Below, piece by piece: positions 48,141 through 64,000 of a stretch of 64,000 nucleotides of DNA (position 1 is its first letter; the number at the start of each line of letters is the position of its first letter). Position numbers and translations under genes: made by a program. This stretch comes from Procambarus clarkii. Its lineage: Eukaryota > Arthropoda > Malacostraca > Decapoda > Cambaridae. The stretch lies in the NCBI RefSeq assembly GCF_040958095.1, contig NC_091152.1:21980906-22044905 (forward strand), written 5' to 3'. Below the pieces are notes generated by a model. That model saw only the letters and a program-made list of their open reading frames with translations, was not told the origin of the DNA and ran no database searches.

Positions 48141-49157
48141 TGTTACGGACCCGAGCCCAGCGTCCGAGCACGGAGCAGTGACGACCGCGCCATCTGTGGG
48201 TCAGCTCCCGAAACCCTCTCCAAATGGACGACGCCATCTAGTGAGGACAGGATATACTGGCCACAAGGGCTGGTTTTCCGTCCTGATCAGCTCATAACAC
48301 AGCCGCTGCTGACCTCTGGTGAGGTGACGCTTAGACAGCAACGCCATCTATGGAGTGGATAGGTGGGCGTTTGTGTCTAAGCCTGTAAGTGAGGTGCACT
48401 AGAGTGTAACTTGTATTGATGACGTGTCTGATTACAGAGTCGACCTGGGACTGCTGTAATGAAAGTTGGATCAGTCTACCCAAGGCAGCCGTAGAATCTC
48501 CAAGTGTTAGCTGCAGAAGTTGTGAGTCACCCCCCCGGATGAACACTGTTGTGTTAGCCTGCCTGTGACATGGCAGTTGAGGATTTGTCGTACCCGGGGC
48601 TGACTGGAGGAGAAGACTAGCCACTGGGGTGTTATGGTGAGGAGAGTGATCTGTGGAATCACACGAGGCTCCTGCCAAGGGCTCGCAACCCTAGTATCGG
48701 TCGTGGAGTGGCCTAACCTGCGGAACTGATTGGAACCTGCCAGCTACAGGCTGGAATTGTGGTTGAAGGCCTCCACGACGGTGCCCCCAGTGGAACTGTG
48801 ATTTGGCTGGCCTGTGGCCAGGGTAGAATCGAGAGAATCGAAGGATTCATCGTGAGGCCACAAGAGGACCAAAAGCTAAGCATCGTTGAGCACCGTGGAA
48901 CACTCCGCGTCTTCAGAGGAAGACCAGATTGTATATTATAGTGTTTATACCCCCCCCTCCCCCGTGTGACCTTTCATATATCTATTTATGGTGATGGTAA
49001 TTATATATTAAGTTTATTTAATTTGTATCCCTTCCCCTTTAATTTACTTGCGTTACGGATCACATCCCTTGAAAGCCACTACTAACTTGGGGCCGGATAC
49101 CCTTACTCTACTAACATCAGAGAAAGAACCCAGTTGCGACCCAATAGGGCCGTAACA
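48141..49157. mobile_element. Solo LTR (1017 bp) with 5-bp target-site duplication
   Basis: Begins TGTTACGGACCC and ends GGGCCGTAACA. TGTTACGG and CCGTAACA are a perfect 8-bp terminal inverted repeat of the usual TG...CA type. The flanking CCAAT is duplicated exactly at 48136-48140 and 49158-49162. There is no internal gag or pol and no second LTR, so this is what remains after LTR-LTR recombination. The TSD length suits Gypsy- or Pao-type integration (inference). The insertion lies inside a hAT relic whose frame resumes on the far side. Confidence 0.92.
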
Positions 49158-49162
49158 CCAAT

Positions 49163-49620
49163 ACAATTTATTGTTCCCCTAAAAGCTTTCACAAGTAAGC
49201 TGGAAAATTGGAAGAGAAAGGTTCGGATTAAAAACTTTGCAAAGTTTGAGAAATTGTCATCAGTTCTTGTTGTTGGTGAGGACCAAGTGCTTCAAGTATT
49301 TGCTCCCCCCCCCCCAAAAAAAAAACTCAGCATTTCGCAGCACTGGAAAATGAATTCAACCGATATTTTTCTGAACTCAGTGTTGAGGAGTTGGATTTAG
49401 TGCGAAATCTATTCAAATCGTCAATTGGAAATTTTGGCATGATTGTCTTATCAATTTCTGGAGCTGAAGATTAATTCGGGATTAAGAAATATGTTCCGTG
49501 AGAAATCAGTCACAGATTTTTCGTCCTTGGTGGACTTTCCTACCCAAAAGTGAATACAAATTGGGAGTCAAGCGTTTCAATCCTTCTGCAAGTGATAGCC
49601 AGACATTGCAGTAGACTGGA
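49163..49620 (+). pseudogene. hAT/ZBED-like transposase relic, second part
   Basis: Continues the interrupted relic: PLKAFTSKLENWKRKVRIKN and FAKFEKLSSVL, then EDQVLQVFAPP (49280-49310), a poly-C/poly-A slip site at 49306-49325, and then pieces of the C-terminal region. The MFREKSVTDF-like peptide near 49490 precedes the hAT C-terminal dimerisation area, which is truncated near 49620. Confidence 0.75.
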
Positions 49621-49961
49621 GGTACCCTATCCAGTCTGTGTCCTCTGTTATGTATATTTAGGACATTTATGTAAATAAGTCTTTTACTTGAAATACGAGA
49701 AAGGTGCTTAGTTTACACCAGAAGAAAGCCCTTCATCTGTGCATTGTCATGAGGGTTTCAGCTTACCACTGTTGATAAGTCTACAGCTTACTAGTGTAGA
49801 GAGGTCTTTATAGCTTGTACTGAAGATAGTCTTTATCTCTATCAATACCTCTCAAACTGATTTAAAAATAACTACAACGCTCAGAGCAAGTGTGTGCTTA
49901 CGGAAGGGTAATGGAGAATAATTGAATTGTTTCATAACACAAAACCTCACCCACAAGCCTT
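49621..49961. other. Unassigned sequence
   Basis: About 340 bp. The last 28 bp (ending CACCCACAAGCCT) look like a monomer end of the downstream 52-bp minisatellite. Confidence 0.5.
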
Positions 49962-50221
49962 GGGGCCTGACTCACGAAGCAGTTACGCAAGCACTTACGA
50001 ACCTCTTCATCTTTTCTCAATCTTTGGCGGCTTTGTTTACAATTATTAAATAGTTAATGAGCACCGAAGAACCAGGAGGCTGTTTATAACAATAACAACA
50101 GTTGATTGGCAAGTTTTCATGCTTGTAAACTGTTTAATAAATGTAACCAAAGCCGTCAGAGATTGAGGAAAGATGTACACGTTCGTAAGTACTTGCGTAA
50201 CTGATATGTGAATCTGGCCCC
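49962..50221. mobile_element. 260-bp MITE with long terminal inverted repeats
   Basis: Left end GGGGCCTGACTCACGAAGCA and right end TGATATGTGAATCTGGCCCC are imperfect inverted repeats. They extend inward through GTTACGCAAGCACTTACGAA (left) against TTCGTAAGTACTTGCGTAAC (right), then the TCTCAATCTTTGGCGGCTTTG and CAAAGCCGTCAGAGATTGAG arms. It has no coding capacity. I recognise it as a MITE type common in decapod sequence, from memory. Confidence 0.85.
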
Positions 50222-51400
50222 TGGTCAAGAGTGTACATCCATGACCAGAACTTCACATCCACATCCTCAAGCCTGGTCAAAGGTGTACAACCATGTCTGG
50301 AACTTCACAACCACACCCACAAGCCTGGTCAAGAGTACACAACCATGGCTGGGACTTCACCACCACACCCACAAGCCTGGTCAAGAGTACACAACCATGG
50401 CTGGGACTTCACCACCACACCCACAATCATGGTCAAGAGTATACAACCATGGCTGGGACTTCACCACCACACCCACAAGCCTGGTCAAGGGTGTACAACC
50501 ATGGCTGGGACTTCACAACCACACCCACAAGCCTGGTCAAGAGTACACAACCATGGCTGGGACTTCACCACCACTCCCACAAGCCTGGTCAAGGGTGTAC
50601 AACCATGTCTGGAACTTCACAACCACACCCACAAGCCTGGTCAAGAGTACACAACCATGGCTGGGACTTCACCACCACACCCACAAGCCTGGTCAAGAGT
50701 ACACAACCATGGCTGGGACTTCACCACCACACCCACAAGCCTGGGCAAGAGTACACAACCATGGCTGGGACTTCACAACCACAAGCCTGGTCAAGGGTGT
50801 ACAACCATGTCTGGAACTTCACCACCACACCCACAAGCCTGGTCAAGAGTACACAACCATGGCTGGGACTTCACAACCACACCCACAAGCCTGGTCAAGA
50901 GTATACAATCATAGCAAGAACTTCACAACCACACCCACAAGCCTGGTCAAGAGTATTCAATCATAGCAGGAACTTCACAACCACACCTACAGGCCTGGTC
51001 AAGAGTATACAATCATAGCAAGAACTTCACAACCACACCCACAAGCCTGGTCAAGAGTATACAACCATGGCTGGAACTTCACAACCACACCCACAAGCCT
51101 GGTCAAGAGTATACAATCATAGCAAGAACTTCACAACCACACCCACAAGCCTGGTCAAGAGTACACAACCATGTCTGGAACTTCACCACCACACCCACAA
51201 GCCTGGTCAAGAGTACACAACCATGGCTGGAACTTCACAACCACACCCACAATCCTGGTCAAGAGTATACAGTCATAGCAAGAACTTCACAACCACACCT
51301 ACAAGCCTGGTCAAGAGTATACAATCATAGCAAGAACTTCACAACCACACCCACAAGCCTGGTCAAGAGTATACAACCATGGTGGGAACTTCACAACAGC
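50222..51400. repeat. 52-bp minisatellite, about 22 copies
   Basis: Unit AACTTCACAACCACACCCAC plus AAGCCTGGTCAAGAGTACAC and AACCATGGCTGG. Variants include GTCTGGAAC and ATAGCAAGAAC in place of GGCTGGGAC, concentrated in the 3' third. One monomer near 50777 is shortened by 11 bp. Three plus frames are open only because of periodicity. Confidence 0.95.
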
Positions 51401-52199
51401 AATAAGCTCACAGAAGAATCATCTGCTCCTTCAACACCATAATAACTAACACTAACAATGGCTTGGTCACCGCGCATACCTACTCAGTAGACCAACACTT
51501 AATCAATGATATTAACATGAATGGAATCAAAATAATAACTAACAATCTTACGGATCATGATGAATATTTGGTAAATGGATATATAAATATAACAAAAACT
51601 GGTATTATATATATGCTTCACACTGAAAATATTGTCGAGTTATTTTTTGTTGGGTCAATATGTTGCAGAGAGCAGATCACTAATGCTGAACAAAGAGACC
51701 AAGATTCTGTCTACATGTGATCAGGATGATATACACGATAGTAAACTTGTACTAGTATTGACCGACACAAACCTGTTCTGGAGTCAGTACAAGTTTGTGG
51801 TATTGACCGCCATCACCACCCAGTACCACAGCCAGAAATAGGACAGATTGTTGCTAATTGCAACCCGCTACACACCCCAAGTCCCTCAACACTAAATTTG
51901 CTTAATGGCCGCCGAAAAATTAAACCCGGTGGCACAATTCGAAGCCAACAATCATGTCATTAATGCATTACTGACCAACTGCAAGGAAATTGCAGATTAT
52001 TATTATTTTTTTAGAATAATAATTATTATTGCCAGGAATAGCTGGTCTGAGGGCTTAGTGAAGGTGGTTATTGTGTGAAGTTATGGCTCATTAACCTCTG
52101 TGTCGTTATTGTTATGTTATTGTTGGGTTAATTTATGGCATTAGGTTAGTGGTGTGTTTTATGGGGGTCAGTTCCACTCTTGTATGTAGGCTTGCCCCC
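51401..52199. other. Unassigned AT-rich sequence
   Basis: About 800 bp. A hairpin of TTATTATT / AATAATAA type lies near 51996-52030. The open frame 51463-51720 has no recognisable domain. Confidence 0.4.
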
Positions 52200-52884
52200 A
52201 CGTGAACACTTGCCCAACGAAGGATGAAGAAAAAACCTGTATAATAGGCAAAATCCAAGATGCAAGAAGATTACAAATTCTTGAAGCAATTCACATAAGA
52301 ATAGAACAACCTACCATGAACACCCAAATCACGGAACTATTTACTCTACCCACCATGAGAATACGGACAAGACCAGAACATAACGATGCCAACACAGAAG
52401 ACACTGTTCAACATAACAGGCCAATTACACCTGATTAATCTTTGTATGTAGATAGGAGCTGCCTCGTATGGGCCAATAGGCCTTTCGCAGTTACCTCTAT
52501 TCTTATGTTCTTATGTTTCACCCCCCATTTATCCCTTATGTATCCCCCCATGTTTTCACCTTTATTGTCTTATCACCTGACCCAGTGCGGGTATAAAATC
52601 GACCAGTTCTGAAAATTCTTTTCATTTGAGAATGAACCATGGAGGTTCGAAGCATTGTGCAAATTGTATAAATAAGTGTAATACATTCTATAGCAATTCA
52701 CGTCTTTTCTTCACCTTGAAATTACGAAAATGAGTTTTGGAGAACTCCTCTTTCAGCTAAGCCCTGATGCTAAGAAAATAGTTAGAGGGATAGAAGCCCT
52801 AAATCAGAAGATAGTAGATACAGAATATGCGGTCATATTCAATGAGACATGTTTAAAAGAAAACCTGCTGCCAGTATACACCAA
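52200..52884 (+). pseudogene. Penelope-like element family B: GIY-YIG end, UTR and N-terminal segment
   Basis: 52202-52438 encodes the last part of a PLE endonuclease domain (IIGKIQDARRLQILEAIHI, then TMNTQITELFTLP). It parallels YSDSRRLDVCEALHIKKSTP of the family A copies but is clearly diverged. After about 290 bp of UTR, a new frame at 52730 begins [20 protein letters not shown] and ends with LLPVYTNI where (TA)n begins. Family A copies show the same order (endonuclease end, [23 protein letters not shown]). This is the terminal pseudo-LTR type of arrangement known for Penelope elements. Confidence 0.75.
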
Positions 52885-55002
<2,118 letters not shown>

Positions 55003-55005
<3 letters not shown>

Positions 55006-55391
55006 GTACCTAGTAGCCAGAACTCACTTCTGAGCCTACTATGCAAGGCCCGATTTGCCTAATAAGCCAAGTATTCATGAATTAATTGCTTTTCGACTAC
55101 CTAACCTACCTAACCTAACCTAACCTAACTTTTTTGGCTACCTAACCTAACCTAACCTATAAAGATAGGTTAGGTTAGGTTAGGTAGGGTTGGTTAGGTT
55201 CGGTCACAAATCTACGTTAATTTTAACTCCAATAAAAAACAATTGACCTCTTACATAATGAATTGGGTTGCTTTATCATTTCATAAAAACAAAATTAGAG
55301 AAAATATATTATTTCATGAAAACTTGGCTTATTAGGCAAATCGGGCCTTGCATTGTAGGCTGAAAAGTGAGTTCTGGCTACTAGGAACGAC
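55003..55391 (-). mobile_element. Telomere-motif MITE, copy E
   Basis: 389 bp, orientation as C. Slightly more diverged ends (right end GGAACGAC in place of GGTACGAC). Followed by (TA)n 55392-55574 with several C/G interruptions. Confidence 0.92.
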
Positions 55392-55399
55392 ATATATAC

Positions 55400-56271
<872 letters not shown>

Positions 56272-58014
56272 CTATTGGTCCATATTTCTTGATGCTTCTG
56301 TATTGGAGCGGAGTCTTGAGGTGGGTAGAATATAGTTGTGCATTAATTGGCTGTTGATTGCTGGTGTTGACTTCTTGATGTGTAGTGCCTCGCAAACATC
56401 AAGCCGCCTGCTATCGCTGTATCTATCGATGATTTCTGTGTTGTTTACTAGGATTTCTCTGGCGATGGTTTGGTTGTGGGAAGAGATTATATGTTCCTTA
56501 ATGGAGCCCTGTTGCTTATGCATCGTTAAACGCCTAGAAAGAGATGTTGTTGTCTTGCCTATATACTGTTTTTTTTGGAGCTTACAGTCCCCAAGAGGGC
56601 ATTTGAAGGCATAGACGACGTTAGTCTCTTTTAAAGCGTTCTGTTTTGTGTCTGGAGAGTTTCTCATGAGTAGGCTGGCCGTTTTTCTGGTTTTATAGTA
56701 AATCGTCAGTTGTATCCTCTGGTTTTTGTCTGTAGGGATAACGTTTCTATTAATAATATCTTTCAGGACCCTTTCCTCCGTTTTATGAGCTGTGGAAAAG
56801 AAGTTCCTGTAAAATAGTCTAATAGGGGGTATAGGTGTTGTGTTAGTTGTCTCTTCAGAGGTTGCATGGCGTTTCACTTTCCTTCTTATGATGTCTTCGA
56901 CGAAACCATTGGAGAAGCCGTTGTTGACTAGGACCTGCCTTACCCTACAAAGTTCTTCGTCGACTTGCTTCCATTCTGAGCTGTGGCTGAGAGCACGGTC
57001 GACATATGCGTTAACAACACTCCTTTTGTACCTGTCTGGGCAGTCGCTGTTGGCATTTAGGCACATTCCTATGTTCGTTTCCTTAGTGTAGACTGCAGTG
57101 TGGAAACCTCCGCTCTTTTCCATGACTGTTACATCTAGAAAGGGCAGCTTCCCATCCTTTTCCATCTCGTAAGTGAAACGCAGCACGGAACTCTGCTCAA
57201 ATGCCTCCTTCAGCTCCTGCAGATGTCTGACATGAGGTACCTGTGTAAAAATGTCGTCAACATACCTGCAGTATATGGCCGGTTTCAAGTTCATGTCGAC
57301 TAAGACTTTTTGCTCGATGGTACCCATGTAGAAGTTTGCAAACCGGACACCTAGGGGACAACCCATGGCGACCCCATCTACTTGCTTATACATGTGCCCA
57401 TCCGGGCTCAAGAAGGGTGCCTCTTTAGTACAAGCTTGGAGTAGTTTCCTCAGAATATTTTCTGGTATGTCAAGAGGAGTACAGGCTGGATCACGATACA
57501 CTCTGTCGGCTATCATCCCGATTGTCTCGTCCACAGGTACGATGGTAAACAGCAATTCTACGTCCAACGAGGCTCTTATCCCTGTGGCCCGTGTGCCCCG
57601 CAGTAAGTCAACAAATTCCTTTGGAGACTTCAGGCTGAAGGCGCAGGGAACATAAGGAGTCAGCAGGCCGTTGAGTCACTTCGCCAGTCTGTACGTGGGT
57701 GTGGGTATCTGGCTAATGATTGGCCGAAGTGGGTTTCCAGGCTTGTGTGTCTTGACATTTCCATACACATATCCAGGTTTATATTCCACAATGATCTTTG
57801 GCAGGTGGAGTCCGGATTTCTTGGCGTTCACAGTTTCGATCAGTTTGTTGACATTTGCTTTTAATTCGGCTGTAGTGTCCTTCGTTACCCTTTGGAACTT
57901 AGTTTGGTCAGAGAGTATGATGTTCATTTTCGCCAGATATTCGTCTTTTTTAAGAATGACATATATTGGCGACTTGTCACCTCTCCTGACAACTATCTCC
58001 TTGTTCTCAAGGAG
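56272..58014 (-). pseudogene. Penelope-like element copy 1: reverse transcriptase plus GIY-YIG endonuclease
   Basis: Minus-strand frame open from the junction at 58014 (RLLENKEIVVRRGDKSPIYV) to a stop at 56272, about 580 codons. A single internal stop lies at 57676-57678 (TGA), where copy 2 has CGA for Arg in AKRLNGLL. RT landmarks: KTHKPGNPLRPIISQIPTP, LDVELLFTIVPVDET, DGVAMGCPLGVRFANFYMG and CRYVDDIF, with the YVDD catalytic motif at 57253-57264. The C-terminal GIY-YIG nuclease has VVYAFKCPLGDC, YIGKTTTSLSRRLTMHK and the SDSRRLDVCEALHIKK tail. This RT plus GIY-YIG pairing defines endonuclease-bearing Penelope elements. The 5' end is missing. One C-to-T change separates it from an intact reading frame over this length. 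Confidence 0.92.
57742..58014. repeat. Loop of the Penelope palindrome
   Basis: 273 bp belonging only to the minus-strand copy 1 (coding LENKEIVVRRGDKSP to VYGNVKTHK). It separates the two inverted arms at 57741 and 58015. CCTGG occurs at both joints. Confidence 0.85.
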
Positions 58015-59480
58015 CCTGGAAACCCACTTCGGCCAATCATTAGCCAGATACCCACACCCACGTACAGACTGGCGAAGCGACTCAACGGCCTGCTGACTCC
58101 TTATGTTCCCTGCGCCTTCAGCCTGAAGTCTCCAAAGGAATTTGTTGACTTACTGCGGGGCACACGGGCCACAGGGATAAGAGCCTCGTTGGACGTAGAA
58201 TTGCTGTTTACCATCGTACCTGTGGACGAGACAATCGGGATGATAGCCGACAGAGTGTATCGTGATCCAGCCTGTACTCCTCTTGACATACCAGAAAATA
58301 TTCTGAGGAAACTACTCCAAGCTTGTACTAAAGAGGCACCCTTCTTGAGCCCGGATGGGCACATGTATAAGCAAGTAGATGGGGTCGCCATGGGTTCTCC
58401 CCTAGGTGTCCGGTTTGCAAACTTCTACATGGGTACCATCGAGCAAAAAGTCTTAGTCGACATGAACTTGAAACCGGCCATATACTGCAGGTATGTTGAC
58501 GACATTTTTACACAGGTACCTCATGTCAGACATCTGCAGGAGCTGAAGGAGGCATTTGAGCAGAGTTCCGTGCTGCGTTTCACTTACGAGATGGAAAAGG
58601 ATGGGAAGCTGCCCTTTCTAGATGTAACAGTCATGGAAAAGAGCGGAGGTTTCCACACTGCAGTCTACACTAAGGAAACGAACATAGGAATGTGCCTAAA
58701 TGCCAACAGCGACTGCCCAGACAGGTACAAGAGGAGTGTTGTTAACGCATATGTCGACCGTGCTCACAGCCACAGCTCAGAATGGAAGCAAGTCGACGAA
58801 GAACTTTGTAGGGTAAGGCAGGTCCTAGTCAACAACGGCTTCTCCAATGGTTTCGTCGAAGACATCATAAGAAGGAAAGTGAAACGCCATGCAACCTCTG
58901 AAGAGACAACACAACACCTATACCCCCTATTAGACTATTTTACAGGAACTTCTTTTCCACAGCTCATAAAACGGAGGAAAGGGTCCTGAAAGATATTGTT
59001 AATAGAAACGTTATCCCTACAGACAAAAATCAGAGGATACTACTGACGATTTACTATAAAACCAGAAAAATGGCCAGCCTACTCATGAGAAACTCTCCAG
59101 ACACAAAACAGAACGCTTTAAAAGAGACTAACGTCGTCTATGCCTTCAAATGCCCTCTTGGGGACTGTAAGCTCCAAAAAACCCAGTATATAGGCAAGAC
59201 AACAACATCTCTTTCTAGGCGTTTAACGATGCATAAGCAACAGGGCTCCATTAAGGAACATATAATCTCTTCCCACAACCAAACCATCGCCAGAGAAATC
59301 CTAGTAAACAACACAGAAATCATCGATAGATACAGCGATAGCAGGCGGCTTGACGTTTGCGAGGCACTACACATCAAGAAGTCAACACCAGCAATCAACA
59401 GCCAATTAATGCACAACTATATTCTACCCACCTCAAGACTCCGCTCCAATATAGAAGCATCAAGAAATATGGACCAATAG
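58015..59480 (+). pseudogene. Penelope-like element copy 2: 5'-truncated RT plus GIY-YIG endonuclease
   Basis: Starts abruptly at the codons for PGNPLRPIISQIPTPTYRLA, in inverted orientation to copy 1. RT motifs LDVELLFTIVPVDET, DGVAMGSPLGVRF and CRYVDDIF (YVDD at 58492-58503) are intact. A 4-base deletion near 58907-58912 relative to copy 1 shifts the frame, and the first frame ends at 58989. The nuclease continues in a second frame from about 59010 with KMASLLMRNSPDTKQ, VVYAFKCPLGDC near 59132 and YIGKTTTSL near 59187 to the stop at 59480. The arm aligns base for base with copy 1: YVDD lies 477 bp from the joint in both, and the stops differ only by the 4-bp deletion. Confidence 0.92.
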
Positions 59481-60953
<1,473 letters not shown>

Positions 60954-61504
60954 TGTGGGAACCGACCTGTGACATTTATATTTATTTAATTTATATGAAT
61001 TTATATGGAATTTATATTTACGTTAATTTATATATTTCGATTGCAATTGGTATGATGTTAAGTGGATTGTATTTCTGCAATAATCTCACAAATCGATCCT
61101 TACACATTAGGGGGGTTTATATTAAATTTATATATATGCAGCCAACCAAACTACAGTATTAAACTACATATATTAGTATATAAATTGAGGAGGTGCCTTA
61201 TCTTATTGTACAGCAGGCTTAGTCCACCAGGTATAACTAGGATGTAGACACCAAATTATCCTCGTGTGAGGCTAGCTTCCATCACCCAGTAACTGATGTA
61301 TCAAGTCTTGCTTCCTCTTCTTGTTCCTGTCAAAGGGCACTAGCTGTAAAGCCGGAATCCTAATATATGACAGCTATAACAGAGAAAACACTGTATATTA
61401 TATAAGATAAGGAGCAAGGCTTAATTACCTGTGTTGAGTCGATCATTCGTGTTCTAACCAGAAATAATCCTATCTAACATAACATTACTGGCCAATAATG
61501 ACTT
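60954..61504. other. Unassigned AT-rich sequence
   Basis: Begins TGTGGGAACCGACC exactly where PLE copy 3 is cut, which could be the end of an inserted element, but no matching CA-ending terminus was identified. No coding region. Confidence 0.4.
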
Positions 61505-61880
61505 AGATAAGACAGGGGCACCTTATCCACTCGACCATCACGACTGGACAAAAGCTGATGGTAGCCAAGGCTATTTGCCCCTCAGCCCGCCGGCACTCTG
61601 ATGGTAATCTTGGGCATAGTATTTTATCAAATCACCTCATTCTTTGGGGCACACGTGAGAAACACAAATGCGAACAAGCCTGAATGGTCCCCAGGCATAC
61701 ATGCAACTGAAAACTCACACCCCCAGAAGTGACTCGAACCCATACTGCCAGGAGCACTATGCAACTGATATACAGGGCACCATATCCACTCGACCATCAC
61801 GACCGGACAAAACGACATCACGACCGGATAAAACGACATTTGTCCGGTCGTGATGGTCGTGTGGAAAAGGTGCCCTGTAC
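61505..61880. mobile_element. Cluster of SINE copies related to 55575-55717
   Basis: On the minus strand a SINE head at 61812-61730 (GTCCGGTCGTGATGGTCGAG, B-box region GGGTTCGAGTCACTTCTGGG) with body to about 61560. A second minus head fragment lies at 61505-61556. A short head piece at 61815-61835 is followed by a plus-strand head fragment at 61841-61880 (TTGTCCGGTCGTGATGGTCG). The two heads at 61800 and 61841 face each other. Confidence 0.75.
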
Positions 61881-61904
61881 AAAATAAATAAAAAAAAAAT
61901 AAAA

Positions 61905-62044
61905 TCATACATAATGAAATGGGTAGCTTTATCATTTCATAAGAAAAAAATTATAGAAAATATATTAATTCAGGAAAACTTGGCTTATTAGGCAAATCGG
62001 GCCTTGCATAGTAGGCCAAAAAGTGCGTTCTGGCTACTAGGTAC

Positions 62045-62047
<3 letters not shown>
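61905..62047 (-). mobile_element. Telomere-motif MITE, partial copy F
   Basis: Right half only (CATACATAATGAAATGGGTA to the terminal CTACTAGGTACGAC), orientation as C and E. Lost left half and telomere-like core. Followed by a short (TA)n 62048-62077. Confidence 0.88.
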
Positions 62048-62077
<30 letters not shown>

Positions 62078-62080
<3 letters not shown>

Positions 62081-62464
62081 GTACCTAGTAGCCAGAACTC
62101 ACTTCTCAGCCTACTATTCAAGGCCCGATTTGCCTAATAAGCCAAGTTTTCCTGAATTAATATATTTACTATAATATTTTTCTTATGAAATGATAAAGCA
62201 ACCCTTTTCTCTATGTATGAGGTCAATTTTTTTTTATTGGAGTTAAAATTAACGTAGATATATGACCGAACCTAACCAACCCTACCTAACCTAACCTAAC
62301 CTATATTTATAGGTAAGGTTAGGTTAGGTAGCCAAAAAAAGCTAGGTTAGGTTAGGTTAGGTAGGTTAGGTAGACGAAAAAACATTAATTCATGAAAACT
62401 TGGCTTATTAGGCAAATCGGGCCTTGAATAGTAGGCTGAGAAGTGCGTTCTGGCTATTAGGTAC

Positions 62465-62467
<3 letters not shown>
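62078..62467 (+). mobile_element. Telomere-motif MITE, copy G
   Basis: 390 bp, orientation as A, B and D, full terminal inverted repeats and CCTAA/TTAGG core. Followed by (TA)n 62468-62557. Confidence 0.92.

Positions 62468-64000
<1,533 letters not shown>

Overview
This window looks like animal nuclear DNA, most likely from a decapod crustacean or a related arthropod. It has no bacterial-type operons. It is dominated by satellite arrays, long microsatellites, non-LTR and Penelope-like retrotransposons, tRNA-derived SINEs and MITEs. The telomere-like motif inside one MITE is the arthropod (TTAGG)n type. The decapod assignment is my recognition of SINE and MITE types and was not tested. I found no intact host protein-coding gene. 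Every convincing coding stretch belongs to a mobile element and is broken or truncated. The very long open frames (up to 3870 codons) are artefacts of stop-free tandem repeats.

Layout. 1-2.35 kb: mostly unassigned sequence, a SINE and a (GT)n tract. 2.36-18.14 kb: one 25/26/27-bp satellite of about 600 monomers with nested higher-order repeats of about 3.0-4.0 kb. 18.7-21.36 kb: a 19-bp minisatellite. 21.4-30.9 kb: four same-strand copies of one CR1-like LINE family. The second copy carries ORF1, an APE-type endonuclease and a reverse transcriptase, each separated by frameshifts; the fourth is split by a SINE. 31.2-31.9 kb: a decayed Penelope-like element (PLE). 32.6-33.3 kb: an LTR-retrotransposon remnant with a tRNA-Leu-type primer-binding site inside an inverted repeat. 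34.6-35.0 kb: a minus-strand CR1-like fragment. 35.1-46.6 kb: six more minisatellites (27, 34, 14, 19, 14 and 40 bp), an 820-bp (CT)n tract, two SINE copies and a minus-strand hAT/ZBED-like transposase relic. 47.2-49.6 kb: a second hAT/ZBED relic, split by a 1017-bp solo LTR with a perfect 5-bp target duplication. 50.0-51.4 kb: a MITE at the edge of a 52-bp minisatellite. 52.2-64 kb: PLEs from two families, long (TA)n tracts, and eight copies (seven full, one half) of a roughly 390-bp inverted-repeat MITE carrying arthropod telomere-like repeats.

The most interesting region is 52.2-64 kb. Penelope-like 3' segments repeatedly end in (TA)n, the telomere-motif MITEs are separated only by (TA)n, and two nearly identical PLE copies form a palindrome of about 3.6 kb. 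Elsewhere, each CR1 copy ends in the same short motif followed by (AC)n, and the next truncated copy starts directly after it. Dinucleotide microsatellites therefore appear to act as landing or growth points for several element classes.
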